From Parabacteroides sp. PM6-13 (GTDB taxonomy: Bacteria; Bacteroidota; Bacteroidia; Bacteroidales; Tannerellaceae), in assembly GCF_029892605.1 (NCBI RefSeq), contig NZ_JARXWF010000009.1:124001-188000 (forward strand): DNA of 64,000 nucleotides. Reading direction: 5' to 3'. Both the position numbers and the translations under genes were made by a program. Below are positions 36,342 through 45,211 of the stretch, in pieces. The notes under the pieces were generated by a model. The model was not told the origin of the DNA and did no database searches. It saw only the letters and a list, made by a program, of their open reading frames with translations. How positions within the stretch are numbered: position 1 is the stretch's first letter; every line of letters starts with the position of its first letter.

Positions 36342-36383
36342 AACAAACGAGCCGTTGTGTTAAGCAACGGCTCGTTTGTTTTA
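36342..36383. terminator. Bidirectional terminator after the acyl-CoA ligase gene
   Basis: AAACAAACGAGCCGTTG / CAACGGCTCGTTTGTTTT, a 17-bp stem with a seven-base loop; also ends the minus-strand lipoprotein remnant. Confidence 0.9.
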
Positions 36384-36542
36384 CCAAGGTCGCCCGGGGC
36401 CTCCGCCGCCCGGTGAATTGGTGGATCCGAGTGTCGATACCGATCCGTTGTCTGTTCCGTTTCAATCCAACACATCATCCGTTTCACACGAATACAGGCT
36501 GCACGTCAACCCCAACAAACAAAATAAAACTACTTTCTTCAT
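36381..36542 (-). pseudogene. Small lipoprotein gene with an in-frame TGA
   Basis: On the minus strand ATG 36542 opens MKKVVLFCLLGLTCSLYSCETDDVLD, a lipoprotein signal with lipobox LYSC, then TGA at codon 27. The same frame continues without further stops for 26 codons (NGTDNGSVSTLGSTNSPGG..GRPW) to TAA at 36381, right at the terminator. The simplest reading is one TGG-to-TGA change in a 53-residue small lipoprotein of the Gly/Pro-rich-tail kind seen in Bacteroidetes. A sequencing error or a functional 26-residue lipopeptide is also possible. A near -7 box (TACCTTCG, 36574-36567) precedes it. Confidence 0.55.
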
Positions 36543-36645
36543 TTAAATTTCTTTTGATAAATAATGCGAAGGTAAAGATAGAGGAGAAGGCTGGGGAGGG
36601 GGAATGAAATCGACGAATCGCCAATTTTTATAGATAAATAGTGAC

Positions 36646-36653
36646 TATATTTG
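36646..36653 (+). promoter_or_regulatory. -7 box of the TPR regulator gene
   Basis: TATATTTG, 30 bases before ATG 36683; excludes the frame start at 36641. Confidence 0.65.
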
Positions 36654-36682
36654 TAACATGTGTAGCCAGCCATATATATAGG

Positions 36683-38389
36683 ATGAAGAATAAACCGGTT
36701 TTACTATTACTTCTCTTCGCAGTTTGTCTGTTCTCCTGTCGGGAGGACGCGCCTTCGCAGGCGCTGTTGGATCAGGCAAAGGCATGGATGAACGAACACC
36801 CCGATAGCGCCCTCTGGCTATTGGAAAACGACATATTGCCCGAACGACTCTCTGCCCGGCAACAGGCCGACTGGGCTCTCTTCCTCACCCAGGCACGTGA
36901 TAAAAACTATCAGACACATGCCAATGACTCTCTTATCCGCTTAGCAGTCAACTATTATGAAAAACAGCCCAACCCGGAACGATTGATGATGGCCTACTAT
37001 TCTCAGGGACGTATCTATCAGAATAACGGGGATGCGCTGCAGGCACAGGAATTCTATCTAAAAGCGTTGGATGCCGGCGGCACGGATCATGCCATACTGG
37101 CTCGCATCTGTAATAACCTGGGCATGTTATACACCTATCAGGAGGCCTATGAGTTGGCCCTGCCTCAGATGAAACGGGCGATCGATCATTTGCAGCAGAT
37201 AGGCGATTCCGCTTCACAGGCTTTTGTATTGCGCGATATGGGACGCACTTATTATCAAATGGATAGCTTAGAACAGGCTATTGCTTCTTATCAACAGGCT
37301 TTGCAGGTGGCAAGCGCTTCCAGTCGCGCTTCTGTTATGCAAGAATTGGGAAGTTGTTTTATTGATACGCAGCAATATGATAGCGCTTATGTGTATATCT
37401 CCGCGGCCTTACAAAACTCGTCCCATTTTCATCGCTCATTTCCCGTCTATCTGACTCTGGGGAAATATTATATAGAAGTGGGCAACACCGATTCTGCACA
37501 TTATTACTTGCAGAAGAGCTTGGATAGCCCTACGAAAAACACCCGGGCCTCTGCCTATTATCACCTCTCCCGGATAGCCCGCCAAAACCAACAATGGGAA
37601 GAACTGAGCTTATTGAAAGATCAATACGAAGCATTGCGCGACTCCATCACGGAACAAAATCATGCCGAGTCGATACGACGCATGCAACACCTGTATGATT
37701 ATAAATTGGTGGAAAATGAAGCCAATCTATACAAATACAAACATCTGGCCAGCCAGCGAAAGATGTATGTGTTGATTCTCTCCTCCTTCCTGATAGCCTT
37801 TTTCTGCCTGCTTTTATATATCTATTTCCATAAAAAACACAATGAATGGGTCGACCGCTTTCAGTCTTTATTGAATAAGCTGGAAGAAAAAGAACAGGAA
37901 AAAGCCTCTAATAAAGAGCGGATCCAGGATTTGGAAGAGAGCCTGACAATGGAAGAGAATCAAGAAGATGATCTGTTCCTGTTGGAAAAACAGATATTGG
38001 AATTGAAAAATAGCTTAATCGACCTGGAAAATAAAGAAAAACAAGAGTTAGACGCACTTCTCCATAACACGTCTATTTATCACTTTTACCAGAACACAGC
38101 CAACCTGGGAACTATCACAAATGAAAACAAAATGGAGTTAATCCAAACGATCGACATGATCTATCCGGCTTTTAAGACTACGCTTACCCGAATTCTCCCT
38201 GTCATTTCGGAAAAAGAGTTGGAGCTTTGCTATTATATAAAAGCGGAAATTTCGCAAGCCAACATAAGTAAAATCTCTGCCGTTTCCGTTTCCGGCATCG
38301 CCATGCGCCAAAAAAGACTACTCGATAAGATACAAAACAGGGGATTTGACGCTAACGATTTGAAGAGAGTGATCCGTGCTATCTATTGA
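36683..38389 (+). CDS. TPR-repeat membrane protein with C-terminal HTH-like domain
   Basis: A 568-residue protein. N-terminal signal with lipobox-like VCLFSC, then about six TPR units (residues 90-330, e.g. YSQGRIYQNNGDALQAQEFYLKALDAG; DMGRTYYQMDSLEQAIASYQQAL), one membrane helix (VLILSSFLIAFFCLLLYIYF, about 360-380), a coiled coil (LLNKLEEKEQEKASNKERIQDLEESL), and a C-terminal helical domain with ELELCYYIKAEISQANISKISAVSVSGIAMRQKRLLDKI, which resembles the LuxR-like helix-turn-helix of Bacteroidetes TPR regulators. This points to a one-component membrane regulator reading a periplasmic signal. The DUF3244 gene follows with its own promoter and may be its target. Confidence 0.75.
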   Translation: MKNKPVLLLLLFAVCLFSCREDAPSQALLDQAKAWMNEHPDSALWLLENDILPERLSARQQADWALFLTQARDKNYQTHANDSLIRLAVNYYEKQPNPERLMMAYYSQGRIYQNNGDALQAQEFYLKALDAGGTDHAILARICNNLGMLYTYQEAYELALPQMKRAIDHLQQIGDSASQAFVLRDMGRTYYQMDSLEQAIASYQQALQVASASSRASVMQELGSCFIDTQQYDSAYVYISAALQNSSHFHRSFPVYLTLGKYYIEVGNTDSAHYYLQKSLDSPTKNTRASAYYHLSRIARQNQQWEELSLLKDQYEALRDSITEQNHAESIRRMQHLYDYKLVENEANLYKYKHLASQRKMYVLILSSFLIAFFCLLLYIYFHKKHNEWVDRFQSLLNKLEEKEQEKASNKERIQDLEESLTMEENQEDDLFLLEKQILELKNSLIDLENKEKQELDALLHNTSIYHFYQNTANLGTITNENKMELIQTIDMIYPAFKTTLTRILPVISEKELELCYYIKAEISQANISKISAVSVSGIAMRQKRLLDKIQNRGFDANDLKRVIRAIY

Positions 38390-38469
38390 TTTATAATTCG
38401 TTACAAAAATGTGAATACGAGTGTGAATACGGAGGTTCCGTTTTTCTCATTTAGAAGATATTTTTTTAT

Positions 38470-38477
38470 TAGGTTTG
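38470..38477 (+). promoter_or_regulatory. -7 box of the DUF3244 gene
   Basis: TAGGTTTG, 33 bases before ATG 38510. Confidence 0.6.
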
Positions 38478-38509
38478 TCCCAGTCATAATTCTAAATTCA
38501 CATACAGTC

Positions 38510-38869
38510 ATGAAATCTACACATCTTATCATCCTGCTTCTTTTTACCTGTTTGTTTTCACAATCTGTTTTAGCCGATAAAATACCAATCACGGGAGAGT
38601 GGGATGAGAGCGGTTTACGTTCTTCCATGCCTTCCCCACCCGAAGTTTATCTGGAAAATGGTATCCTCTCTGTCTATTTTGTAGATGCCCTATCCGATCT
38701 GACAATAACGCTGCGGGACTCCAATGGCAACCTGGTTTATCAGGCACCTATCTCTTCTCCGACAAGCGGTAAGTCTTTTATTGTTCCGGTTTCACTCTCT
38801 GCCGGGGAATACACGATCGTACTATCCCATTATTGGGGCATTTTAACAGGACAGTTTGAAATAGAATAA
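38510..38869 (+). CDS. DUF3244-like small secreted protein
   Basis: A 119-residue protein with signal peptide MKSTHLIILLLFTCLFSQSVLA and a single small beta-sandwich: PPEVYLENGILSVYFVDALSDLTITLRDSNGNLVYQAPIS..LSAGEYTIVLSHYWGILTGQFEIE. This pattern (short Ig-like domain resembling a C-terminal sorting or DUF3244 domain) is common in Bacteroides next to TPR regulators. Function unknown. ATG 38510 was chosen because the upstream in-frame part crosses the -7 box. Confidence 0.7.
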   Translation: MKSTHLIILLLFTCLFSQSVLADKIPITGEWDESGLRSSMPSPPEVYLENGILSVYFVDALSDLTITLRDSNGNLVYQAPISSPTSGKSFIVPVSLSAGEYTIVLSHYWGILTGQFEIE

Positions 38870-38915
38870 ATAGCATACCAAATAATACAACATACCAAAA
38901 CCCTGACTTATACAA

Positions 38916-38970
38916 CAGTAATAAACGACCCTCTCTACTCTACCCTTTTCTCTGGGTCGTTTATGCTGTT
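38916..38970 (+). terminator. Hairpin after the DUF3244 gene
   Basis: AACAGTAATAAACGACCC pairs with GGGTCGTTTATGCTGTT around a 20-base loop; TTTG follows. The T-run is weak but the stem is long. Confidence 0.6.
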
Positions 38971-38984
38971 GTTTGTTCTGATAA

Positions 38985-39266
38985 TTATACATTTACTGTA
39001 GATATAAAATTCTGAAAACCTTAAAAGAGAAGAATACTATCCATGAATATCAAATACTGTTTGAAGATTGGCCTGAATACCCGATAATCCTTGATGCGGA
39101 GATGATCAATTATAGTAGCCGGAATGACTATGGGGTGGTGAATTTAGATATTGTATCGTTAGTCGATTATTACAACGCAGACCGATTTACCGGTGCACTA
39201 AAAGAGCTTGCTTCGACTCTGGATGAAGAGGATAATGGTGTAGTTATGGTGTTAAAATTCAAATGA
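38985..39266 (+). pseudogene. Remnant ORF, C-terminal fragment of an unknown protein
   Basis: A 93-codon open stretch bounded upstream by TGA TAA and ending at TGA 39264, without a start codon in its first part. It reads ..LKTLKEKNTIHEYQILFED.., ILDAEMINYSSRNDYGVVN, and ADRFTGALKELASTLDEEDNG..VLKFK. The sequence is compact, acidic and protein-like, resembling the size and style of small immunity or antitoxin proteins, but no family was recognised. The first ATG in frame would leave only about 55 residues. It is AT-rich and sits in a spacer otherwise made of terminators. Confidence 0.5.
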
Positions 39267-39285
39267 TTTAGTGGCCTAACTACTT

Positions 39286-39322
39286 GAAAAAACCCCGAAA
39301 GCTTTTACAACTTTCGGGGTTT
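39286..39322 (-). terminator. Terminator of the fumarase gene
   Basis: AAACCCCGAAAG / CTTTCGGGGTTT hairpin with a nine-base loop; the T-run lies on the minus strand, 13 bases after the fumarase stop. Confidence 0.85.
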
Positions 39323-39334
39323 AGTCATTCTATT

Positions 39335-40975
39335 TTATTTTGCTAATGGGCAACGGGGTTTCAATTGCTTGAAGAAGTCATTGCCTTTGTTGTCGACCAG
39401 GATAAAGGCCGGGAAGTCTTCTACTTCGATCTTCCAGATGGCCTCCATACCCAATTCGGGGTATTCCAGACATTCTACCTTTTTGATGCTGTCTTGTGCC
39501 AGGATAGCCGCCGGGCCTCCGATGCTTCCCAGGTAGAAGCCGCCGTGTTTGTGGCAGGCATCGGTCACTTGCTGGCTGCGGTTTCCTTTGGCAATCATGA
39601 TCATGCTGCCGCCGTTTGCCTGGAACAGATCCACGTACGAGTCCATACGTCCTGCCGTTGTCGGGCCAAACGAGCCGGAGGGCATGCCTTTCGGTGTCTT
39701 TGCCGGGCCGGCGTAATAGATCGGATGGTCTTTCACGTATTGCGGCAGACCTTCTCCGCGGTCTAAACGCTCTTTCAGTTTGGCATGCGCGATGTCGCGA
39801 CCAACGATGATGGTGCCGTTCAATGAGAGACGGGTTGATACCGGATATTTATCCAGCTCCTTCAGGATATCCGCCATGGGCTGGTTGAGGTCGATCTTAA
39901 CCACTTCGCCTTCGCCTGCTTTGCGGTATTCTTCCGGAATCAGGCGACCGGGATTGGTTTCCAGCTTCTCGATCCAGATTCCCTCTTTGTTGATCTTCGC
40001 CTTGATATTACGGTCGGCCGAGCAGGAAACACCCATACCCACCGGGCAGGAAGCGCCATGGCGCGGCAAACGGATGATGCGGATATCGTGTGCAAAATAT
40101 TTACCGCCGAACTGAGCACCCAAGCCCATGTTCTGTGCCTCTTCCAACACTTTCTTTTCCAGTTCGATGTCGCGGAAAGCCTGGCCGCCTTCGTTGCCTT
40201 CGGTTGGCAGGTTGTCGTAGTAGTGTGCCGAGGCCAGTTTCACCGTTTTCAGGTTGGTTTCGGCCGATGTACCACCGATCACAAACGCAATATGATACGG
40301 AGGGCAGGCAGCCGTTCCCAAGGTCTTCATCTTTTCCACCAGGAAAGGAACCAAGGTGTCGGGATTCAACAGCGCTTTTGTTTCCTGGAACAGATAGGTC
40401 TTGTTGGCCGATCCGCCCCCTTTGGCTACGCAAAGGAATTTATACTCCATCCCCTCTGTGGCATAGATATCGATCTGTGCCGGCAGATTGGTTCCGGTAT
40501 TCTTTTCGTCGTACATATTCAAAGGCACATTCTGGGAATAGCGCAGGTTGTCTTCGGTATAGGTTTCATAGACCCCTTTCGACATGGCTTCCGCGTCGTT
40601 ATAACCGGTCCATACCTGTTGTCCCTTTTTGGCTACGATAATAGCCGTTCCCGTGTCCTGGCAGAAAGGAAGCTGTCCTTTGGCCGATACTTCTGCGTTC
40701 TGCAAAAAGGTAAGCGCCACAAACTTGTCGTTATCGCTTGCCTCGGGATCAGACAGGATGTTAGCCACCTGTTGCTGGTGATCCGGGCGAAGATAAAACG
40801 CCACATCATGGAAGCAGGCTTTTGTTAGTTTTGTCAGCCCTTCCGCTTCTACTTTCAACATTTCTTTTCCTTCAAACTCACTTACCGAAACATGTTCATC
40901 TGTCAACAGATAGTATTCGGTCGTGTCTTTCCCCATAGGGAACGGTTCCTGATACTTAAAAGGAGGTGTTGCCAT
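39335..40975 (-). CDS. Fumarate hydratase, class I (4Fe-4S)
   Basis: A 546-residue enzyme interconverting fumarate and malate. It is the fused alpha-beta form: N-terminal domain with [29 protein letters not shown] and [61 protein letters not shown] and [39 protein letters not shown], and C-terminal domain with [62 protein letters not shown]. The Cys in FCQD, CPPYH and SCPVG regions fit cluster ligands. In anaerobic Bacteroidales it works in the reductive branch making succinate and propionate. Single gene. Confidence 0.95.
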   Translation of the reverse strand: MATPPFKYQEPFPMGKDTTEYYLLTDEHVSVSEFEGKEMLKVEAEGLTKLTKACFHDVAFYLRPDHQQQVANILSDPEASDNDKFVALTFLQNAEVSAKGQLPFCQDTGTAIIVAKKGQQVWTGYNDAEAMSKGVYETYTEDNLRYSQNVPLNMYDEKNTGTNLPAQIDIYATEGMEYKFLCVAKGGGSANKTYLFQETKALLNPDTLVPFLVEKMKTLGTAACPPYHIAFVIGGTSAETNLKTVKLASAHYYDNLPTEGNEGGQAFRDIELEKKVLEEAQNMGLGAQFGGKYFAHDIRIIRLPRHGASCPVGMGVSCSADRNIKAKINKEGIWIEKLETNPGRLIPEEYRKAGEGEVVKIDLNQPMADILKELDKYPVSTRLSLNGTIIVGRDIAHAKLKERLDRGEGLPQYVKDHPIYYAGPAKTPKGMPSGSFGPTTAGRMDSYVDLFQANGGSMIMIAKGNRSQQVTDACHKHGGFYLGSIGGPAAILAQDSIKKVECLEYPELGMEAIWKIEVEDFPAFILVDNKGNDFFKQLKPRCPLAK

Positions 40976-41017
40976 ATTACTTAACTATTAGTTTTTTAAT
41001 TGATTTTTCAATAGCTG

Positions 41018-41025
41018 CAAAAGTA
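41018..41025 (-). promoter_or_regulatory. -7 box of the fumarase gene
   Basis: TACTTTTG on the minus strand, 43 bases before the start codon. Confidence 0.6.
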
Positions 41026-41122
41026 CGCAATTATTCAGATAATAGCTACCCCGATAGGGGGATTTAGGGGATAGGTTCTTTTAAAGTCCCCAGCGTCTTT
41101 AAAGTCTTTAAGGTCCTTTTTG

Positions 41123-41243
41123 CAAAGTGTAAGCAAAAATGCCATTTTGCTTTACAATATGATACGTTAAAAAGTGTTACTCGCAGGACTAATTTTAAAT
41201 ACCCCTACGTTTTTGGGAAAATAGTCGGGCGGATTTGACAAAA
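41123..41243 (-). repeat. Dispersed 120-bp repeat, copy 2 (inverted)
   Basis: Reverse-complement copy of 9039-9158, differing at about ten positions. It is flanked on the left by CTTTAAAGTCTTTAAGGTCC. The two copies lie 32 kb apart in opposite orientation. Confidence 0.85.
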
Positions 41244-41366
41244 TGTCAGAACCGTGATTACGCTGATTGGGGGATTTTCGGGATGTGATTGAGTTGATTT
41301 AATATGATTGTTCTGATGGATGCGGATCAAAAATAGGATCTTCCAATTTGGGAAGATTGGAAGGCG

Positions 41367-41709
41367 GGGATATTATATTCATGGCTGAAGGCCACAGCGG
41401 GCCTGGAAGGCCGAGTCCCGAAGGGACGAAGACTTAGCCCACGGGTAAGCAGGCTGAAAGACTGCGCCACCCTGGGATTCCATGGATATATAAAAAATGA
41501 GTTCTGTAAGAACGAAAGAAGAAAACCAATATTTACAGGCGCTATCCTATCATAATATCTATCGTTCTTTCAGAACTCCATTTATTGTATTGTTTTGATA
41601 CCCAGGGTGGCGCAGTCTTTCAGCCTGCTTACCCGTGGGCTAAGTCTTCGTCCCGTTGGGACTCGGCCCTTCAGGCCCTCTGTGGCCTTCAGCCATGAAT
41701 ATATATCCC
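41367..41709. repeat. Long palindrome P2 with 96-bp arms
   Basis: The left arm runs from ATGGCTGAAGGCCACAG (41381) to CTGCGCCACCCTGGG (41477), the right arm is its inverted partner from CCCAGGGTGGCGCAG (41602) to CTTCAGCCAT (41697), with only a few mismatches; weaker pairing extends to both outer AT-rich ends. The 124-base centre pairs again through GAGTTCTGTAAGAACG / CGTTCTTTCAGAACTC. No credible ORF. Confidence 0.85.
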
Positions 41710-41748
41710 AATTCCTTCAAATCTTCAATTTTTACAAAATTTGAAGGT

Positions 41749-41963
41749 GGGGATCGCGCTGCAAGCGCGAGATTATGCATAACCGTATACAAGCATAGCG
41801 CAGCTTACGGTATAGCGACTCTCTATCAATCAAGCGCCGCAGGTGCGAGATCTGCCATAATCCCGCCCCATGCGGGGCTTTTTATAGAGAGGATTCACTA
41901 CCGTAAGCTGCGCTACGCTTGCATACGGTTATGCATAATCTCACGCCTGCGGCGTGCATCCCC
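41749..41963. repeat. Long palindrome P3 with about 75-bp arms
   Basis: GAGATTATGCATAACCGTAT (from 41781) and GCGCAGCTTACGGTA face their inverted partners TACCGTAAGCTGCGC and ATACGGTTATGCATAATCTC; outer ends are GGGGATCGCGCTGC and a partner ending GCATCCCC. The centre has the hairpin CCCCATGCGGGG followed by TTTTTA. Different in sequence from P1 and P2 but built on the same plan. Confidence 0.85.
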
Positions 41964-41990
41964 GCAATCTTCACATCTTCCCCCTTCCTT

Positions 41991-42020
41991 TCTCCCTTCT
42001 CCCTTCTCCCTTCTCCCTTC
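41991..42020. repeat. 7-bp tandem repeat tract (TTCTCCC), second locus
   Basis: About four to five head-to-tail TTCTCCC units, the same heptamer as at 9472-9528. Both tracts lie just after a long palindrome. Confidence 0.8.
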
Positions 42021-42204
42021 CAACTCCCCTCCTATCCGAAGCCCCTCCCTCCTTCTCCATCTTTTCCGATTTGATTATAATGTAAAAAACACGCATTCAG
42101 CGGATGAGCCCCTTTTTTTTGTAAAATAGGCTTACACAAAGCATTATGTAAACTAAAATAACATAAATATTAGTAGGTATGGGTGATAAAGCAAAAAATG
42201 TTTC

Positions 42205-42212
42205 TACTTTTG
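42205..42212 (+). promoter_or_regulatory. -7 box of the DUF6242 gene
   Basis: TACTTTTG, 30 bases before ATG 42242. Confidence 0.65.
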
Positions 42213-42241
42213 TGCCTTAATATGCAACAACTTTTGTTTGG

Positions 42242-43612
42242 ATGAAAAAGAATTTAGTACTGTTAATAACAGGAGGTTTTGTTTGGTTGATGTCTTCTTG
42301 TTTGGGCGATAGTAGCTCTACGATAGAAGCGGAGGCAGCTAAGGACTGTCAGATCACGGAGTTTACGCTGAATAGTGGTGATGTAGAAGAGTTGAGCAAT
42401 GTTAAATTTACGATAGACCAGATCAACGGATTGATTTTCAATCTGGACTCCCTTCCCTATGGATCGGATCTGAAGATGGCTGTTTGTAACCTGACGTATG
42501 CCTCTACCGTGTTGAGTCTTGAATATACGCCGGAGGCTGTCGGAGACACCGTGATGACCTATTCGGAGACTGATTCGATCGACTTCTCGAAGCCGGTCAA
42601 ATTTATTGTGACGGCTTACGACGGGCTGACCAAGAAGAATTATACGGCGCGGGTAAACACGCATCAGATCATCCCCGACACTTTGGAGTGGGAGTTCTAT
42701 GCTAAGGAGGAAAGCTTTCCCATTAAAATGAAGGAACAACAAGTAGTTCCTTTCGCATATAACGGACAGGAGGGCTACCTCCTTTACGGACAACCCGCCG
42801 GTGCCGGTTTGCCCTATCGCCTTTATTTCTCAGCGCTCGACGATATGATCAACTGGGAACCGATTGCTCTGGAGGGATTGCCGACTGATGAGATTATGCT
42901 CTATCAGATGGTTTGTTTTGACCAGGCTCTTTATGTCCCCTCTGTCAATGGAAAACTCTATAAATCAGTGGATGGGCAGCGCTGGTCGGTGGTTGGTGAC
43001 ACGCCTTATGTTGCCTACATTATCAGCGATGTGAAAGAGGGTGGCCGCTCGAAGGCTGCTTTGGCTGTCGTGATTGAAGAGGCTGGCGAACTGAAATTCG
43101 CGGCGATGGACGGCGAAGGCCTCTGGACCGTGGGTGAGACTATTCCGGAAGACTTCCCCCTGATCGGTTTTGGCAAAGAGTATTATTCCTCTCATTATAA
43201 TTCCTATTTGATGATTGTTGGTGGACGTACTCTGTCTAATCAGTTGACTAATCAGTCGTGGGGCACGATGGACGGCGTGTTGTGGGCTCGTTTGAGCGAC
43301 ATCAATGCCAGCTATTTTGCTGCCCGCGAAGGGGTGATGGTGACCGCCTATGACGATAAGATCTACTTGATCGGTGGTATCGATGCCGCGGGCAATGCCT
43401 ATCGTGACATCTACGAATCGATCGATAAGGGGGTAACCTGGCAAAAGGTGACGGCGCTGATTATCCTGCCCGACACCTACCGCGCGCGTGGGTATGGTTC
43501 CGTGATTGTTGATAAGAATCAATACATTAATATATTTGGAGGGAAAACGTCAGCGAATGGGAACGTGCTTCGGGAAATATGGAGAGGACGTATCAATCGC
43601 TTAGGCTTTTAA
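42242..43612 (+). CDS. DUF6242 lipoprotein with Kelch-like repeats
   Basis: A 456-residue lipoprotein (MKKNLVLLITGGFVWLMSSC). An N-terminal beta domain (about 30-145: CQITEFTLNSGDVEELSNVKFTID; FIVTAYDGLTKKNYTARVNTHQ) precedes a propeller-like half with Kelch-type strands (YNSYLMIVGGRTL; YDDKIYLIGGIDAAGNAYRDIYES; YGSVIVDKNQYINIFGGKT). I recognise this as the DUF6242 family of Bacteroidales; function unknown, probably surface or periplasmic. It precedes the conserved uppS-bamA cluster and may be independent of it, since 105 bases separate it from the next gene. Confidence 0.8.
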   Translation: MKKNLVLLITGGFVWLMSSCLGDSSSTIEAEAAKDCQITEFTLNSGDVEELSNVKFTIDQINGLIFNLDSLPYGSDLKMAVCNLTYASTVLSLEYTPEAVGDTVMTYSETDSIDFSKPVKFIVTAYDGLTKKNYTARVNTHQIIPDTLEWEFYAKEESFPIKMKEQQVVPFAYNGQEGYLLYGQPAGAGLPYRLYFSALDDMINWEPIALEGLPTDEIMLYQMVCFDQALYVPSVNGKLYKSVDGQRWSVVGDTPYVAYIISDVKEGGRSKAALAVVIEEAGELKFAAMDGEGLWTVGETIPEDFPLIGFGKEYYSSHYNSYLMIVGGRTLSNQLTNQSWGTMDGVLWARLSDINASYFAAREGVMVTAYDDKIYLIGGIDAAGNAYRDIYESIDKGVTWQKVTALIILPDTYRARGYGSVIVDKNQYINIFGGKTSANGNVLREIWRGRINRLGF

Positions 43613-43717
43613 TCTCACTACACAATTCTTTCCGGCAAAGGGGGAATCCGTGGTGCAAATATAATTTTATGAGGCTTTTAGCGTTAAGAAAAGAGGTGTA
43701 GATTATAACAACAGCAT

Positions 43718-44419
43718 ATGACTTCGACTTTTCTTCAACGTCTTTTCCTCATTATTTTAGGAGTAAACCTATTCCTGGCATCGTATGCGCAGGAATATAA
43801 ATACGAAATAGGCGGGATGGCCGGTGGCAACCTCTATATGGGGGATGCCAACAAGACCTCTCTTTTCAAGGAGATAAACCCTGCTTTTGGAGCCGTGTTC
43901 CGGTATAATGCCAATTTCAGGCTGGCTTTTAAGGCCGATCTGATGTGGGCGGGGGTGTCGGGCACGACAGCCGGTTTGAAGAATGTCTTTCCTTTTGAGG
44001 AGGAGATTTCTTTCAGCCGCAATATCATAGAGTTTGGAGGGCATGTGGAGTTCAACTTCCTTCCTTACAGTGATAAATTCGGTTATCTGAACACGCAAAG
44101 GATAACCCCATACCTATTGACCGGGTTAGGCGTAACCCTGGCGCCGGGTGGCGATGAGACCTTTTTTAGTGTGCATATTCCCTTGGGGGTAGGTGTGAAA
44201 TACAAGTTAAAAAACAGGGTGAACCTGGGCTGTGAGTTTGCTTTCCGGAAGCTATTCAAAGATAATCTGGAAGGGAACGCGGCGCTGGAGGATCCGTATG
44301 AGATAAAAAGCAGCGTCTGGAAAAATAAGGACTGGTACACAAGCCTGATGTTTTCCATCACGTGGGACTTTGGACCGCGCAACAGGCCCTGCAACAATGC
44401 CGAGAGCATTTCTTTTTAG
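43718..44419 (+). CDS. DUF6089 outer-membrane beta-barrel protein
   Basis: A 233-residue protein with signal peptide MTSTFLQRLFLIILGVNLFLASYAQ and a porin-like small barrel: EIGGMAGGNLYMGDANK, FRLAFKADLMWAGVSGTTAG, ITPYLLTGLGVTLAPGG, VGVKYKLKNRVNLGCEFAFRKLF. The family (DUF6089) is conserved upstream of uppS and bamA in Bacteroidetes, which suggests a role in outer-membrane assembly. It starts the run of closely spaced plus-strand genes to 50575 (27 bases to uppS). Confidence 0.82.
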   Translation: MTSTFLQRLFLIILGVNLFLASYAQEYKYEIGGMAGGNLYMGDANKTSLFKEINPAFGAVFRYNANFRLAFKADLMWAGVSGTTAGLKNVFPFEEEISFSRNIIEFGGHVEFNFLPYSDKFGYLNTQRITPYLLTGLGVTLAPGGDETFFSVHIPLGVGVKYKLKNRVNLGCEFAFRKLFKDNLEGNAALEDPYEIKSSVWKNKDWYTSLMFSITWDFGPRNRPCNNAESISF

Positions 44420-44446
44420 AGAAACCGGCGAATAGCCGGCTGATAG

Positions 44447-45205
44447 ATGGACAGCATGTCGTTGATTGAACAGATAGACAGAAACGGATTGCCGCAACAC
44501 GTGGCAATTATTATGGATGGAAACGGTCGCTGGGCCAAGGCTCAGGGCAAAGATCGTTCGTTTGGTCACCAAGAAGGGGTGGTCTCCGTTCGGCGTGTAC
44601 TGGAAGCTGCTTCGAAGATCGGGGTGCGCTACCTGACGGTGTATGCCTTCTCGACAGAGAACTGGAACCGTCCGGAAGCCGAGGTATTGGCCCTGATGGC
44701 TTTGTTGGTATCCGCCATCCAGAAGGAAACACCGGATCTGATGAAGAACAACGTGTGCTTGAAAGCAATAGGCGACTTCTCCCGTTTGCCGGAAGAGGTC
44801 TATGCCAATTTGATGAGTTGCATCGAGGAGACGTCCGCTAATACAGGCACGACGCTTGTGTTGGCGTTGAGCTATTCTTCGCGCTGGGAGATCACCCGGG
44901 CGGCTCAAATGATAGCGGCTGATGTGGCCGATAAGAAACTGGCACCGGAAGACATTACAGAAGAGCTGTTTGCCGACTACCTGACGACCAAAGGGATCCC
45001 CGATCCGGATCTGTTGATTCGTTCCGGTGGAGAAAAGCGGATCAGTAATTTTCTGTTATGGCAAGGATCCTACGCGGAGTTCTATTTCACCGATATCGCG
45101 TGGCCAGCCTTCAGAGAGGAAGAACTGTATGAGGCGATCTTATATTTCCAGAAACGGGAGCGTCGTTTCGGAAAAATAAGTGAGCAATTAAACTATAAAG
45201 AATAG
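44447..45205 (+). CDS. uppS: Undecaprenyl diphosphate synthase
   Basis: A 252-residue cis-prenyltransferase that makes the C55 lipid carrier for peptidoglycan and surface polysaccharides. HVAIIMDGNGRWAKAQGKDRSFGHQEG holds the catalytic Asp and FPP-binding residues; TVYAFSTENWNRP, and near the C-terminus DPDLLIRSGGEKRISNFLLWQGSYAEFYFTDIAWPAF are diagnostic. A second ATG at 44456 (MSLIEQ) is an equally good start. The stop is 6 bases before the bamA ATG, so the genes are coupled. Confidence 0.97.
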   Translation: MDSMSLIEQIDRNGLPQHVAIIMDGNGRWAKAQGKDRSFGHQEGVVSVRRVLEAASKIGVRYLTVYAFSTENWNRPEAEVLALMALLVSAIQKETPDLMKNNVCLKAIGDFSRLPEEVYANLMSCIEETSANTGTTLVLALSYSSRWEITRAAQMIAADVADKKLAPEDITEELFADYLTTKGIPDPDLLIRSGGEKRISNFLLWQGSYAEFYFTDIAWPAFREEELYEAILYFQKRERRFGKISEQLNYKE

Positions 45206-45211
45206 TTGTCT

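Noticed and set aside
41367-41963. Long palindromes as a CRISPR array
   Set aside because: There are two single inverted repeats rather than regularly spaced direct repeats, and no cas genes.
41656-42129. A 157-codon plus-strand frame over palindrome P3
   Set aside because: It translates repeat and heptamer sequence, with no promoter or homology-like features.
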